Shown: piece by piece, positions 53,223 to 61,642 of the stretch
Layout of the letters: every line of letters begins with the position of its first letter
Position numbering within the stretch: the stretch's first letter is position 1
Origin: Saccharopolyspora erythraea NRRL 2338
GTDB taxonomy: Bacteria > Actinomycetota > Actinomycetes > Mycobacteriales > Pseudonocardiaceae
Direction: 5' to 3'
NCBI RefSeq assembly: GCF_000062885.1
Contig: NC_009142.1
Coordinates: 4,825,584 to 4,889,583, forward strand
DNA: 64,000 bases
The notes under the pieces: model-generated
Seen by the model: only the letters and a program-made list of their open reading frames with translations
Databases searched by the model: none
Told to the model about the DNA's origin: nothing
Made by a program: the position numbers and the translations under genes

Positions 53223-53372
53223 TCAAGCCGGAGGGGCCGTCGTGCCGCGCACGATGAGCCGCGGTGCCAGCGTCACCTTCCTGGCTTCGGTGCGCCCGGC
53301 TTCCAGCCGGTCGAGCACCGCATCGACCGCGAGCTCGGCCAGCCGGGCCGCGTCCTGGCGCCCCGTGGTGAA
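53223..53372 (-). pseudogene. C-terminal remnant of a LacI-family regulator
   Basis: The last 49 codons on the minus strand read FTTGRQDAARLAELAV, then DAVLDRLEAGRTE and RLIVRGTTAPPA, the standard end of LacI/PurR-type regulators (the TTVRQ...L-V-R-x-S/T-T segment). Upstream of about 53375 similarity stops and no DNA-binding domain is present. Together with the nearby sugar-porter remnant it marks a decayed sugar-uptake locus. Confidence 0.7.
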
Positions 53373-53518
53373 TGCGCGAGCCGTTGCACGTGGAGCTGGT
53401 GGAGCACCTCTACTCTGCGCCGCGGCGCGCGGATACGACCTCATGCGAGCGCGGGACGACACGCCCGCCGGCCGGCCGGTGCCCCCTGCGGGCCCGGCCG
53501 ACCGGCGTGGCAAGGCTG

Positions 53519-54631
53519 TCAGCCGGCCTTGCGGCGGGCGACGGCGTAGCCGTACTGGTCGGGCCACTGCGGCTGCTCACCGAGCTCCTCGGCGGCGCGG
53601 TGCGCCCAGTAGGGCTCGCGCAGGAGCTGGCGACCGAGCATGACCGCGTCCGCCCGACCGGAGGAGACGATCTCCTCGGCCTGCGCGGGCTCCAGGATCA
53701 GGCCCACCGCCGCCGCGGAGATGCCGGCCTCGTCGCGGACCCGGGCGGCGAACGGCACCTGGTAGCCGGGAGCGGGCTTGATCTCGGCGTCGGCGACCAG
53801 GCCGCCGGTGGACACGTCCATCAGGTCCACCCCGCGCGCCTGCAGCTCCTTGGCCAGGCGGACGGTGTCCTCGCCGGTCCAGCCCTCGCGCGGGTCGGCG
53901 GGGTTCTCGCTCAGCCAGTCCGTGGCCGAGGTGCGGAAGAAGAGGGGCAGCTCGTCCGGCCACACCGCCCGCACGGCGTCGACGACCTCCAGCGGGAAGC
54001 GCAGCCGGTTCTCCAGCGATCCCCCGTAGGCGTCGGTGCGCTTGTTGGACACCGGCGACAGGAACGAGTGGATCAGGTAGCCGTGGGCGCCGTGCAGCTC
54101 GACCACCTGGAAGCCCGCGGCCAGCGCGCGCCGGGCCGACTCGGCGAAGTCGCGCACCAGCTGCTGGATCTCCTCCGCGGTCAGCTCGTGCGGCACGGGG
54201 TGGTGGGCGAAGGGCTCCGCGCTGGGCCCGACGGGCTGCCAGCCCCCGCCGTCCTCGGACAGAGGCTGGTTCCCCCGCCACGGCTTGTCGACCGAGGCCT
54301 TGCGGCCGGCGTGGGCGAGCTGGATGGCCGGCACCGAGCCGTGGGAGCGGATCGCGTCGGTGACGCGGGTGAACGCCTGCTGCTGGCGGTCGTTCCAGAG
54401 GCCGAGGTCCCAGGGGCTGATGCGGCCGTCGGCCCGCACCCCCGTGGCCTCCACCACCACCAGGCCCGCTCCGCCCACGGCCCGGGAAGCCAGGTGCGCG
54501 AGGTGGAAGTCCGTCGGCGCACCGACGTCCTCCCCGTCGGCAGCGGCGGAGTACATGCACATCGGCGACATCCACACGCGGTTGGGGATCTCCAACGACC
54601 GCAACGTGAACGGCGTGAACAGGGCACTCAC
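53519..54631 (-). CDS. Old yellow enzyme family NADH:flavin oxidoreductase (YqjM-like)
   Basis: 370 residues, FMN-binding TIM barrel. YqjM-type active site: Cys in WMSPMCMYSA near residue 22, substrate His in QLAHAGRKAS and HGAHGYLIHSFLSP, and phosphate-binding ADAVMLGRQLLREPYW near the C-terminus. It reduces activated alkenes such as enones and nitro compounds using NAD(P)H. GTG at 54631 has GAGGAGAA eight bases upstream. It is divergent from an ArsR-type regulator, which probably controls it. Confidence 0.93.
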   Translation of the reverse strand: MSALFTPFTLRSLEIPNRVWMSPMCMYSAAADGEDVGAPTDFHLAHLASRAVGGAGLVVVEATGVRADGRISPWDLGLWNDRQQQAFTRVTDAIRSHGSVPAIQLAHAGRKASVDKPWRGNQPLSEDGGGWQPVGPSAEPFAHHPVPHELTAEEIQQLVRDFAESARRALAAGFQVVELHGAHGYLIHSFLSPVSNKRTDAYGGSLENRLRFPLEVVDAVRAVWPDELPLFFRTSATDWLSENPADPREGWTGEDTVRLAKELQARGVDLMDVSTGGLVADAEIKPAPGYQVPFAARVRDEAGISAAAVGLILEPAQAEEIVSSGRADAVMLGRQLLREPYWAHRAAEELGEQPQWPDQYGYAVARRKAG

Positions 54632-54690
54632 CAGAAGTTCTCCTCGTAGTCGGGGCGTGGCTCGCGGGGCCTCGATGCGACCAACGACTT

Positions 54691-54741
54691 GTACGATACG
54701 CACCGTACTACGAGACTTGTCAAACTACGAAGGCGTTCGTA
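54691..54741. promoter_or_regulatory. Promoter of the oxidoreductase gene and paired palindromes, probable ArsR operators
   Basis: TTGACA on the minus strand (54723-54718) followed by CGTATC 17 bases on gives a promoter for the oxidoreductase. GTACG-N8-CGTAC (54691-54708) covers its -10 region, and TACGAA-GGCG-TTCGTA (54726-54741) lies on the other side. Both are good sites for the adjacent ArsR-type repressor. Confidence 0.5.
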
Positions 54742-54775
54742 CTTTGTGGGATGAGTCGCAAGTACGGAGGTCCCG

Positions 54776-55129
54776 ATGTCCGCCACCGAGCGAGCCACCA
54801 CGTCCGGTCGCCGGCTGGCCCACCCCGAACGGGAGGAGATCCGCCTGGAGGCCGTCCTGCACGCGCTGGCCGACCCCGTGCGCCTGCGGATCGTGCGGGA
54901 GCTGGCCGACGGGCACAGCGAGATGGCCTGCATCGCCTTCTCCCTGCCGGTGAGCAAGTCGACCTCCACCCACCACTTCCGGGTGCTGCGCGAGGCCGGC
55001 GTCATCCGCCAGCACTACGAGGGGACCTCGCGGATGAGCCGGCTGCGCCAGGACGACCTCGACGCGCTGTTCCCGGGACTCCTCACGGCCGTCCTGCAAG
55101 CGCACCGGCGGTCGCAGCACCCGGCATGA
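54776..55129 (+). CDS. ArsR-family transcriptional regulator
   Basis: 117 residues. The winged helix-turn-helix contains HALADPVRLRIVRELADG and SKSTSTHHFRVLREAGVI, with a Cys in EMACIAFSLPVS just before the recognition helix. No classic metal-binding Cys pair is present, so it more likely senses an electrophile or redox state, consistent with its old-yellow-enzyme neighbour. AGGTCCCG lies just before the ATG. The C-terminal tail is short and basic. Confidence 0.9.
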   Translation: MSATERATTSGRRLAHPEREEIRLEAVLHALADPVRLRIVRELADGHSEMACIAFSLPVSKSTSTHHFRVLREAGVIRQHYEGTSRMSRLRQDDLDALFPGLLTAVLQAHRRSQHPA

Positions 55130-55195
55130 GCCGCCGGAGTCGCCGGGAGACCGCGCGGCACGCACCCCGGCGAGGATCGAGGTCCCCGGAGGGGA

Positions 55196-56461
55196 TCACA
55201 CGAGGAACGTGAACAGCGGGCTGTCCGGTGGCACGCGCTCGACGCGGTGCGGGACCTTCTCCATCCGCCGCAGGAGGGGCTCGAGATCCTCGGGTGCGCC
55301 GAGTTCGATGCCGACCAGCGCCGGACCGGTTTCGCGGTTGTTGCGCTTGACGTACTCGAACAGGGTGATGTCGTCGTCCGGGCCGAGCACGTCGTCGAGG
55401 AACCCGCGCAGGGCACCCGGCTCCTGCGGGAACTCCACCAGGAAGTAGTGCTTGCGGCCCTGGAACACCAGCGCCCGCTCGACGATCTCGGCGTAGCGGC
55501 TGACGTCGTTGTTGCCGCCGGAGAGCACGCAGACCACCGTCGCGCCCGGTTCGAGACCGAGGCCGGAGTCCAGCGCCGCCGCGGCCAGCGCGCCCGCGGG
55601 TTCGCTGATGATGCCGTCGGACTGGTACAGGTCGAGCATCTCCACGCAGATGCGACCCTCGGGCACGGCGACCATCCGAGGCTTCCGCGACGCGGTGATC
55701 GCATAGGTGTGGGCGCCGACCGTGCGCACCGCGGCGCCGTCGACGAACGGGTCGATGTCGGTCATCGTCTCCGGGCGCCCGGCGTCCAGCGCGAGGGCCA
55801 TGCTGGCCGCGCCCGCGGGTTCCGCGCCGATGATCCGCACCTCCGGGTGGGTCTCGCGCAGCCAGGCGATGGTGCCCGCGAGCAACCCGCCGCCGCCGAC
55901 CGGGACCACCACCGCGTCCGGGGTGCGGCCGAGCTGCTCGACGACCTCCCGGACCACGGTGCCCTGTCCCGCGATCGTGCGCGGATCGTCGAAGGCCGGG
56001 ATCAACGTGGCTCCCGACGAGTAGGAGTACTGCTTGGCCGCCGCCGCGGCGTCGTCGTAGGTGTCGCCCTCGACGATCATCCGCACGTGCTCGCCGCCGA
56101 ACGAGCGGACCTTGTCGCGCTTCTGCCGCGGCGTCGTCCTCGGCAGGTAGACCCGGGCGCGCACGCCCAGCGAGGCGCACGCCAGGGCCACCCCCTGACC
56201 GTGGTTGCCCGCGCTGGCGCAGACCACGCCGCGCTCGCGCTCCTCGGGCGAGAGCTGGGCGATGAGGTTGTAGGCGCCGCGCGCCTTGTACGAACGCACG
56301 GCGAGCTGGTCCTCGCGCTTGAGCCAGACGTCCAGTCCGTACCGCTCGGACAGCCGCTCGCTGCGGTGCAGCGGGCTCGGCCCGATCACGCCCGCGAACC
56401 GGCCGGCCGCCGCCTCCACGTCCGGAGCGCCCACCACACCGGACTCGCTGACCTCGCTCAC
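55196..56461 (-). CDS. ilvA: Threonine ammonia-lyase (threonine dehydratase)
   Basis: 421 residues. The PLP lysine is in SYKARGAYN near residue 58, with ASAGNHGQGVALA, the phosphate-binding glycine loop VPVGGGGLLAG, and a C-terminal ACT-like regulatory domain (HYFLVEFPQEPGALRGFLDDVLG). It converts threonine to 2-oxobutyrate for isoleucine synthesis. The regulatory domain is the single-ACT form, as in other actinobacterial IlvA proteins. The start is GTG at 56461 with GGAGGAG seven bases upstream. It starts only 29 bases from the divergent IclR gene. Confidence 0.93.
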   Translation of the reverse strand: MSEVSESGVVGAPDVEAAAGRFAGVIGPSPLHRSERLSERYGLDVWLKREDQLAVRSYKARGAYNLIAQLSPEERERGVVCASAGNHGQGVALACASLGVRARVYLPRTTPRQKRDKVRSFGGEHVRMIVEGDTYDDAAAAAKQYSYSSGATLIPAFDDPRTIAGQGTVVREVVEQLGRTPDAVVVPVGGGGLLAGTIAWLRETHPEVRIIGAEPAGAASMALALDAGRPETMTDIDPFVDGAAVRTVGAHTYAITASRKPRMVAVPEGRICVEMLDLYQSDGIISEPAGALAAAALDSGLGLEPGATVVCVLSGGNNDVSRYAEIVERALVFQGRKHYFLVEFPQEPGALRGFLDDVLGPDDDITLFEYVKRNNRETGPALVGIELGAPEDLEPLLRRMEKVPHRVERVPPDSPLFTFLV

Positions 56462-56490
56462 CAGATCTCCTCCTGCCGTATCTTCGGGGC

Positions 56491-57300
56491 ATGGCTGCCC
56501 GAGACGAGCCCGCGCCGCACGCTACCGAGACGGGGACCGGCACCAAGCAGGCCCCGTTGCTCGTCCTGGGCAAGATCGCGGAGATCCTCAACGCGTTCAC
56601 CCTCGCCCGGTCGTCGATGACCCTTCGTGAGATCCAGCAACGGACCGGGCTGCCCGCGTCCACCGTACAGCGCCTGGTCACCAACATGGTCGCCCACGGG
56701 TTCCTCGACCGCGCGGGTGACAAGATCCGGATCGGGGTCCGGATGGCCTACTGGGCGGGCGCCGCCGCCAAGGACCTCGACGTGCTCGAGGTCGTCAACC
56801 CGGTGCTGAAGGACCTGCGCGACCAGACCGGCGAGACGGCGTGCTTCTTCCGCGCAGAAGGCACCCAGCGGGTGTGCGTCGCGGTCGCCGAGACCCACCA
56901 CGCCCTGCGCCGGGAGATGTCGGTGGGCAAGATCGCGCCGATCCCCGTCGGCTCGTCCGGGCGCGTGCTGCTGGCGTGGAACCCCGAGCTGGCCGAGCGG
57001 GTGCTGCAGGAGGAGCTGCCGCAGCTGACCGACAGCACGATCACCGACCGCGACGAGCTCCGCAGGCTGCTCAAGCAGACCCGCGCCGAGGGCTACGCCA
57101 TCACCGTCGGCGAGCGCATCGACGGAGCCTCCGGGCTGGCGGCTCCGGTGTTCGACTCCGCGGGCGACCTGGTCGGGGCGCTGATGATCCAGGGTCCGAC
57201 CCTGCGCATGCCCGCCGAGAAGTGCGTCGAGTGGGTGGACACGCTGGTCGAGCACGCCGAGCAGATCACCCGCGCGATCGGTGGCCGCTACCCCTCCTGA
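56491..57300 (+). CDS. IclR-family transcriptional regulator
   Basis: 269 residues. Helix-turn-helix MTLREIQQRTGLPASTVQRLVTNMVAHGFL followed by the IclR effector domain (GETACFFRAEGTQRVCVAV; PIPVGSSGRVLLAW; GYAITVGERIDGASGLAAPVFD). It probably regulates the GntP/CoA-transferase/lyase operon 250 bases downstream. Only 29 bases separate its ATG from the ilvA start on the other strand, so the leader must be very short or absent. Confidence 0.9.
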   Translation: MAARDEPAPHATETGTGTKQAPLLVLGKIAEILNAFTLARSSMTLREIQQRTGLPASTVQRLVTNMVAHGFLDRAGDKIRIGVRMAYWAGAAAKDLDVLEVVNPVLKDLRDQTGETACFFRAEGTQRVCVAVAETHHALRREMSVGKIAPIPVGSSGRVLLAWNPELAERVLQEELPQLTDSTITDRDELRRLLKQTRAEGYAITVGERIDGASGLAAPVFDSAGDLVGALMIQGPTLRMPAEKCVEWVDTLVEHAEQITRAIGGRYPS

Positions 57301-57453
57301 ACGCCTTCGCAGACCCTCCTCGGACGAGACTGCCTCGACGCCTGACACGCGCGCTTTCCTGTTCCGGTCGCCCCTGTTCGGGCCGCCGCAGACGGCGCGT
57401 GTTCGCACCACTGCTCAGCCCTCCTCGACGAGCGGGACACTTCCGATCTTGTA

Positions 57454-57484
57454 TTGACTCACATCGTGGGTAGGTGCCCATAAT
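57454..57484 (+). promoter_or_regulatory. Predicted promoter and inverted repeat before the GntP operon
   Basis: TTGACT (57454-57459) and CATAAT (57479-57484) are 19 bases apart, slightly long. Between them TGGG-TAGGTG-CCCA (57467-57480) is an inverted repeat overlapping the -10 region, a possible site for the adjacent IclR regulator. Confidence 0.4.
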
Positions 57485-57550
57485 GCGGGTATCGTTGTGG
57501 CCGAGTGCGCGCAGCGAAGTGCAACGGAGCACGGAAGAACGGACGCGCGA

Positions 57551-58921
57551 ATGTCTGACACGGCAATCCTGATCAACACCGCCGTCGCGGTAGCGGCCAT
57601 CGTGGTGCTGATCGTCAAGTTCAGGTTCAACCCGGTCGTAGCCCTGGTCCTGGGCTCCTGCTACCTCGGGCTCTCCGCCGGTCTCGGCGCCGAGAAGACG
57701 GTCACCGCGATCACCGAGGGTTTCGGCGAGATCATGGCCGAGATCGGCCTGCTCATCGCATTCGGGGTGCTGATGGGAGCCGTCCTGCGCGACCTGCGCG
57801 CCATCGAGCGGCTGGTGGACGCGCTGATGCGCGCCGTAGGCCCGCGGCGCATCCCGCACGCCATGGCCCTGACCCTCGCCACCTTCCTGCAGTCGATCTT
57901 CCTCGACGTGCTGCTGGTGATCTCGGCACCGCTGGCCAGGGCCATCGCAGGAAAGCTCGGCCGCTATGGCACCGCGCGGATCGCCACCGCGCTGGCCATC
58001 GGGCTGGAATGCGGAATCGTGTTCACCGTGCCGGGCGTCGGCGCCCTGGCGCTGGCCGCGCTGCTGCACGTCCCGCTCGGCACCTACCTGTTCTACGGGC
58101 TCGTCGTGGTGATCCCGACCGTGGCGATCTCGATCTCGGTGATGACGTTCGCGCTCACCCGCGGCTGGTGGAAGCCGGAGGTCGACGAACTGCCGCTGCC
58201 CGACACCGCCTCCGCTCCCGCCGCGCCGGTCCGCAGCGAGGGGCCCGGCACCCTCGCGGCGTCCAGCACGCGGGACCAGGCCCCTCTCCTGCTGCTGTTC
58301 ACGCCGCTGCTCGTCTCGCTCGTGCTGATCGCCGCGGGAGCACTGGCCGACGTGCTCGACTGGAAGAACCCGGTGGTGTCATTCGTGTCGAGCCCGGTCG
58401 TGGCCCTGATGCTCGGCCTGGTCGGCACCTGCTTCATCGGCACGCGGTTCATCGGCAGGCCCGCCGTCGAGGAGTCGCTCGGCCGCGGGCTGCGCGACAG
58501 CGGCCAGATCCTGCTGCTCAACGGTGTCGGCGGCTGCCTCGCCGGAGTGATCGAGCAGACCGGGCTCGGCGACATCCTCGGCAAGCACTTCTCCGCCGAC
58601 AGCTGGGCCCCGCTGGTCCTGGTCTGGCTGATGGCGGCCGTTCTGCACATCGCGGTCGGGTCGGTGACGATCTCGGCGATCACCTCGGCCGGACTGCTGG
58701 CACCGCTGGCCCCGGTGCTCGGCCTCAACCCGGTGCTGATCGCGCTGGCCGCCGGCGCCGGATCGCTGTTCATGGTCCACCTGACCAGCAACACCTTCTG
58801 GCTCCTGCAGTCACTGCTGGGCCAGACCACCCGCGGCACCCTCAAGACCTGCTCCGCGGGCGTCTCCGTCGCCTCGGTCGTCGCGATGGGCCCGGTCCTG
58901 GCGCTCAGCCTCGTCGTGTGA
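57551..58921 (+). CDS. GntP-family organic-acid/gluconate permease
   Basis: 456 residues with about twelve hydrophobic helices. GntP-like features include FNPVVALVLGSCYLG in the first helices, FLQSIFLDVLLVISAPLA, and near the end VHLTSNTFWLLQSLLG. Helices 6 and 7 are separated by a polar loop (about residues 208-250). The family moves gluconate, citrate-like or hydroxy acids with protons. It is followed by a CoA-transferase and a lyase, suggesting a branched hydroxy-dicarboxylic acid substrate. ATG at 57551 is used since upstream codons lack coding character. Confidence 0.88.
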   Translation: MSDTAILINTAVAVAAIVVLIVKFRFNPVVALVLGSCYLGLSAGLGAEKTVTAITEGFGEIMAEIGLLIAFGVLMGAVLRDLRAIERLVDALMRAVGPRRIPHAMALTLATFLQSIFLDVLLVISAPLARAIAGKLGRYGTARIATALAIGLECGIVFTVPGVGALALAALLHVPLGTYLFYGLVVVIPTVAISISVMTFALTRGWWKPEVDELPLPDTASAPAAPVRSEGPGTLAASSTRDQAPLLLLFTPLLVSLVLIAAGALADVLDWKNPVVSFVSSPVVALMLGLVGTCFIGTRFIGRPAVEESLGRGLRDSGQILLLNGVGGCLAGVIEQTGLGDILGKHFSADSWAPLVLVWLMAAVLHIAVGSVTISAITSAGLLAPLAPVLGLNPVLIALAAGAGSLFMVHLTSNTFWLLQSLLGQTTRGTLKTCSAGVSVASVVAMGPVLALSLVV

Positions 58922-58959
58922 CCGGCGGCGCCCGGACCCCGATCGAAGAAGGGGGAACA

Positions 58960-60201
58960 ATGCGCAACGACAGCACCCCGCTCCCGCTGGAAGGCGTGCG
59001 CGTCCTCGAACTCGGCAACTACATCGCCGCTCCCACGGCCGGGCGGATGCTGGCCGACTTCGGCGCCGAGGTGATCAAGGTGGAGCGCCCGGAAACCGGT
59101 GACGAGCTGCGGAACTGGCGGCTCTACGCGGGGTCGGTCTCGATGCTCTTCCACACCGTCAACCGCAACAAGAAGTCCGTCGCGCTGGACCTCAAGGAGC
59201 CGCGCGGGCGCGACATCGTGCTGGAGCTGGTGCGCCACTGCGACGTCGTCATCGAGAACTTCCGGCCCGGCACGCTGGAGAAGTGGGGGCTGGGCCCCGA
59301 GACGCTGGAGGCGGCCAACCCGGAACTGGTCCTGGCGCGCATCTCGGGCTTCGGCCAGACCGGTCCGCTGGCCGGCCGGCCCGGCTTCGCCGCGGTGGCC
59401 GAAGCGATGGGCGGGATGCGCGACCTGGTCGGCGAGCCCGACCGTCCGCCGTCGCGCGTCGGAGTGTCCATAGGGGACTCGATCGCCGGCATGCACGCCG
59501 CCTTCGGCATCGTGGTCTCGCTCCTGCGCCGATCGATGGCGCGCGACACCGAGAGCCGGCCGCTGGCCGAGCGCGTCGTCGACGTCGCTCTGCACGAAGC
59601 GGTCTTCTCCGTGATGGAGTCGCTCGTGCCGGACTACCTGGCCCACGGCGTGCAGCGGCAGCGGGCCGGCGGCCGGATGGAGGGCATCGCGCCCACCAAC
59701 GCCTACCGCTGCCTCGACGGCACCAGCGTGGTCATCGCCGGGAACGGCGACTCGATCTTCCGCCGGTACATGCACGCGATCGGCAGGCCCGACCTCGCCG
59801 ACGAACCCGACCTGCGGACCAACGCGGGGCGGTGGGCGCGGCGCGACGAACTCGACGGCGCGATCGAGGAGTGGACCAGCGCGCACACCCGCGCGGAAGT
59901 GTTGGAGGCCCTCGATGCCGCCGGAGTCCCCGCCGGGCCGATCTACACCGCCGCCGACATCTGCGCCGACGAGCAGTACCGGGCGCGCGGGATGATCCAG
60001 ACCCTCGAGGTCGACACCGGCTCCGGGCAGCCCGCCGAAATCGGGTTCCCCGGTGTCGTACCGGTCATCGGCCGCGCATCGCTGCCGCTCCGCTCGCCCG
60101 GACCGGGAATCGGAGAGCACACCGACGAAGTCCTCCGCTCGCTGCTGGGACTGGACCCCGACGAGATCGCGGACGCAGCAAACCAGGAGGTGCGCAGGTG
60201 A
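58960..60201 (+). CDS. Class III (CaiB/BaiF) CoA-transferase
   Basis: 413 residues. CaiB features: LEGVRVLELGNYIAAPTAGRMLADFGAEVIKVE at the N-terminus, NRNKKSVALDLKEPRGRD, and the catalytic Asp in SIGDSIAGMHAAFG near residue 170. It moves CoA between carboxylic acids, forming an acid-CoA for the lyase that follows. GGGGGAAC precedes the ATG. The stop overlaps the lyase start (GTGA). Confidence 0.92.
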   Translation: MRNDSTPLPLEGVRVLELGNYIAAPTAGRMLADFGAEVIKVERPETGDELRNWRLYAGSVSMLFHTVNRNKKSVALDLKEPRGRDIVLELVRHCDVVIENFRPGTLEKWGLGPETLEAANPELVLARISGFGQTGPLAGRPGFAAVAEAMGGMRDLVGEPDRPPSRVGVSIGDSIAGMHAAFGIVVSLLRRSMARDTESRPLAERVVDVALHEAVFSVMESLVPDYLAHGVQRQRAGGRMEGIAPTNAYRCLDGTSVVIAGNGDSIFRRYMHAIGRPDLADEPDLRTNAGRWARRDELDGAIEEWTSAHTRAEVLEALDAAGVPAGPIYTAADICADEQYRARGMIQTLEVDTGSGQPAEIGFPGVVPVIGRASLPLRSPGPGIGEHTDEVLRSLLGLDPDEIADAANQEVRR

Positions 60202-61154
60202 CCACCGGCCACTCGTTCCAGCCCCGCACGACCCTCCGCGACGTGACGTTGCGGGACGGCCTGCAACTCACCGGCAAGCAGCTGCCCACCGAACGCAAGG
60301 CAGCGGTCGTCCGCGAGCTGCTGCGGCTCGGCGTCCCCAGCGTCGAGATCGGCTCCCTGGCGCGCCCCGATCTGGTGCCCTCCATGGCCAACACCCTCGA
60401 AGTCGTCGAAGAGCTCACCGCCGACGAGCTGGCCCGCTGCTGGGTCTGGGTGGCCACTCCGCGCCACGTGCAACGCGCGGCGCAGGCCGGTGCGGTCAAC
60501 TTCCAGTACTGCCTCTCCGCATCCGACAAGCACAACCAGGCCAACCTCGGAAGGTCCACAGAGGACAGCCTCACGGCCATGCCAAAGGCGGTCGAGCACG
60601 CCCGCGACGCGGGCGGACGCATCCAGCTGTGCGTCGCCACCGCGTTCACCTGCCCTTTCGACGGCTACGTGCCCGCGCGGCGGGTGCTCGACATCGCCAC
60701 CGACCCGCGCACCGCCGGTGCCGCCGACATCGTGGTCTGCGACACCCTCGGGCAGGCCGTCCCGGCGCAGGTCACCGACCTGATCAGCAGGATCGCCCAG
60801 CACTCGCCCCCGCGCCGGATCGTCTACCACGGACACGACACCTGGGGCCTCGGCGTGGCCAACTCCCTGGCCGCCGCCGCGGCCGGGGCAGGCGAGGTCG
60901 ACGGCGCGCTCGGCGGGCTCGGGGGCTGCCCGTTCGCGCCGGGCGCCGGTGGCAACGCCGCCACCGAGGACCTGCTCTTCGCCCTGCGCCCGGACTGGCT
61001 CACACCCGCCGCCTTCGCACGTCTCGTCGAGCTCTCCGGCGAGCTGCTCGACGAGCTCGGCGAGCCCAACCGGTCCCGCGCCGCCCAAGGCGCCCGCTCC
61101 AGCGCCACCGCCTTCCCCTGGGCACTCGCACCCGCCCAGGGGACGTGCCGCTGA
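60198..61154 (+). CDS. HMG-CoA-lyase-like enzyme (HMGL family)
   Basis: 318 residues, TIM barrel of the HMG-CoA lyase/DRE-TIM group. RDVTLRDGLQL binds the divalent metal, YHGHDTWGLGVANS provides two His ligands, and the family signature with its catalytic Cys is GGLGGCPFAPGAGGNAATED near residue 240. It would cleave a 3-hydroxy-3-methylglutaryl-CoA-type or citramalyl-type CoA ester. GTG at 60198 has AGGAGG upstream and overlaps the CoA-transferase stop. The C-terminal tail is Ala/Pro-rich. Confidence 0.9.
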   Translation: MTTGHSFQPRTTLRDVTLRDGLQLTGKQLPTERKAAVVRELLRLGVPSVEIGSLARPDLVPSMANTLEVVEELTADELARCWVWVATPRHVQRAAQAGAVNFQYCLSASDKHNQANLGRSTEDSLTAMPKAVEHARDAGGRIQLCVATAFTCPFDGYVPARRVLDIATDPRTAGAADIVVCDTLGQAVPAQVTDLISRIAQHSPPRRIVYHGHDTWGLGVANSLAAAAAGAGEVDGALGGLGGCPFAPGAGGNAATEDLLFALRPDWLTPAAFARLVELSGELLDELGEPNRSRAAQGARSSATAFPWALAPAQGTCR

Positions 61155-61255
61155 CCGGTCACCGTGGCCCGAGGCGTGACGCACCTCTGACGCCCGCCGC
61201 CGGCGGTCCGACAATCGGGAGCGCCTGAGCACCCGACGAGGGCGGTGGGAACCGG

Positions 61256-61612
61256 ATGGATGACATCGACGAACGGATCGACGCGATCGCCCGGCAGCCG
61301 TTCCGGGCGAAGTTCCACCTGCGCGGGCGCGACCGGGCGACCGCCGAACTGCGCGACATCCGCACGTTGCGCCTGCACGCGCGGGACTTGATCTTCAAGC
61401 GCCTGGCACCCGCGGCACCGCACAAGGACGGCAAGCAAACGCCGTACCGCGGCCATCCGGTGTTCGTCGCGCAGCACGCGACCGCGACCTGCTGCCGCAC
61501 GTGCCTGCAACGCTGGCACGACGTCCCGACGGACCGCGAGCTGACCAGGGACGAGCAGGCCTACGTCGTCGACGTCGTCTGCCGCTGGATCGAACGGGAA
61601 CTCACGTCCTGA
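61256..61612 (+). CDS. DUF4186-family protein
   Basis: 118 residues. The family pattern is visible: FRAKFHLRGRDRA at the N-terminus, then TPYRGHPVFVAQHATATCCRTCLQRWH with a conserved His and Cys pair (CC and C) in the middle, ending in a helical tail. No biochemical function is established for this family; the His/Cys set suggests metal binding. GGTGGGA precedes the ATG. No operon partner. Confidence 0.85.
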   Translation: MDDIDERIDAIARQPFRAKFHLRGRDRATAELRDIRTLRLHARDLIFKRLAPAAPHKDGKQTPYRGHPVFVAQHATATCCRTCLQRWHDVPTDRELTRDEQAYVVDVVCRWIERELTS

Positions 61613-61642
61613 ACGCGTCGCGCCCAGCGATCACCAAGCCGC

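Noticed and set aside
53372-53518. Plus-strand start at 53372 (product begins MREPLHVELVEHL)
   Set aside because: The opening looks protein-like, but the frame then runs antisense through the old-yellow-enzyme gene; no ribosome binding site. Probably part of the decayed region.
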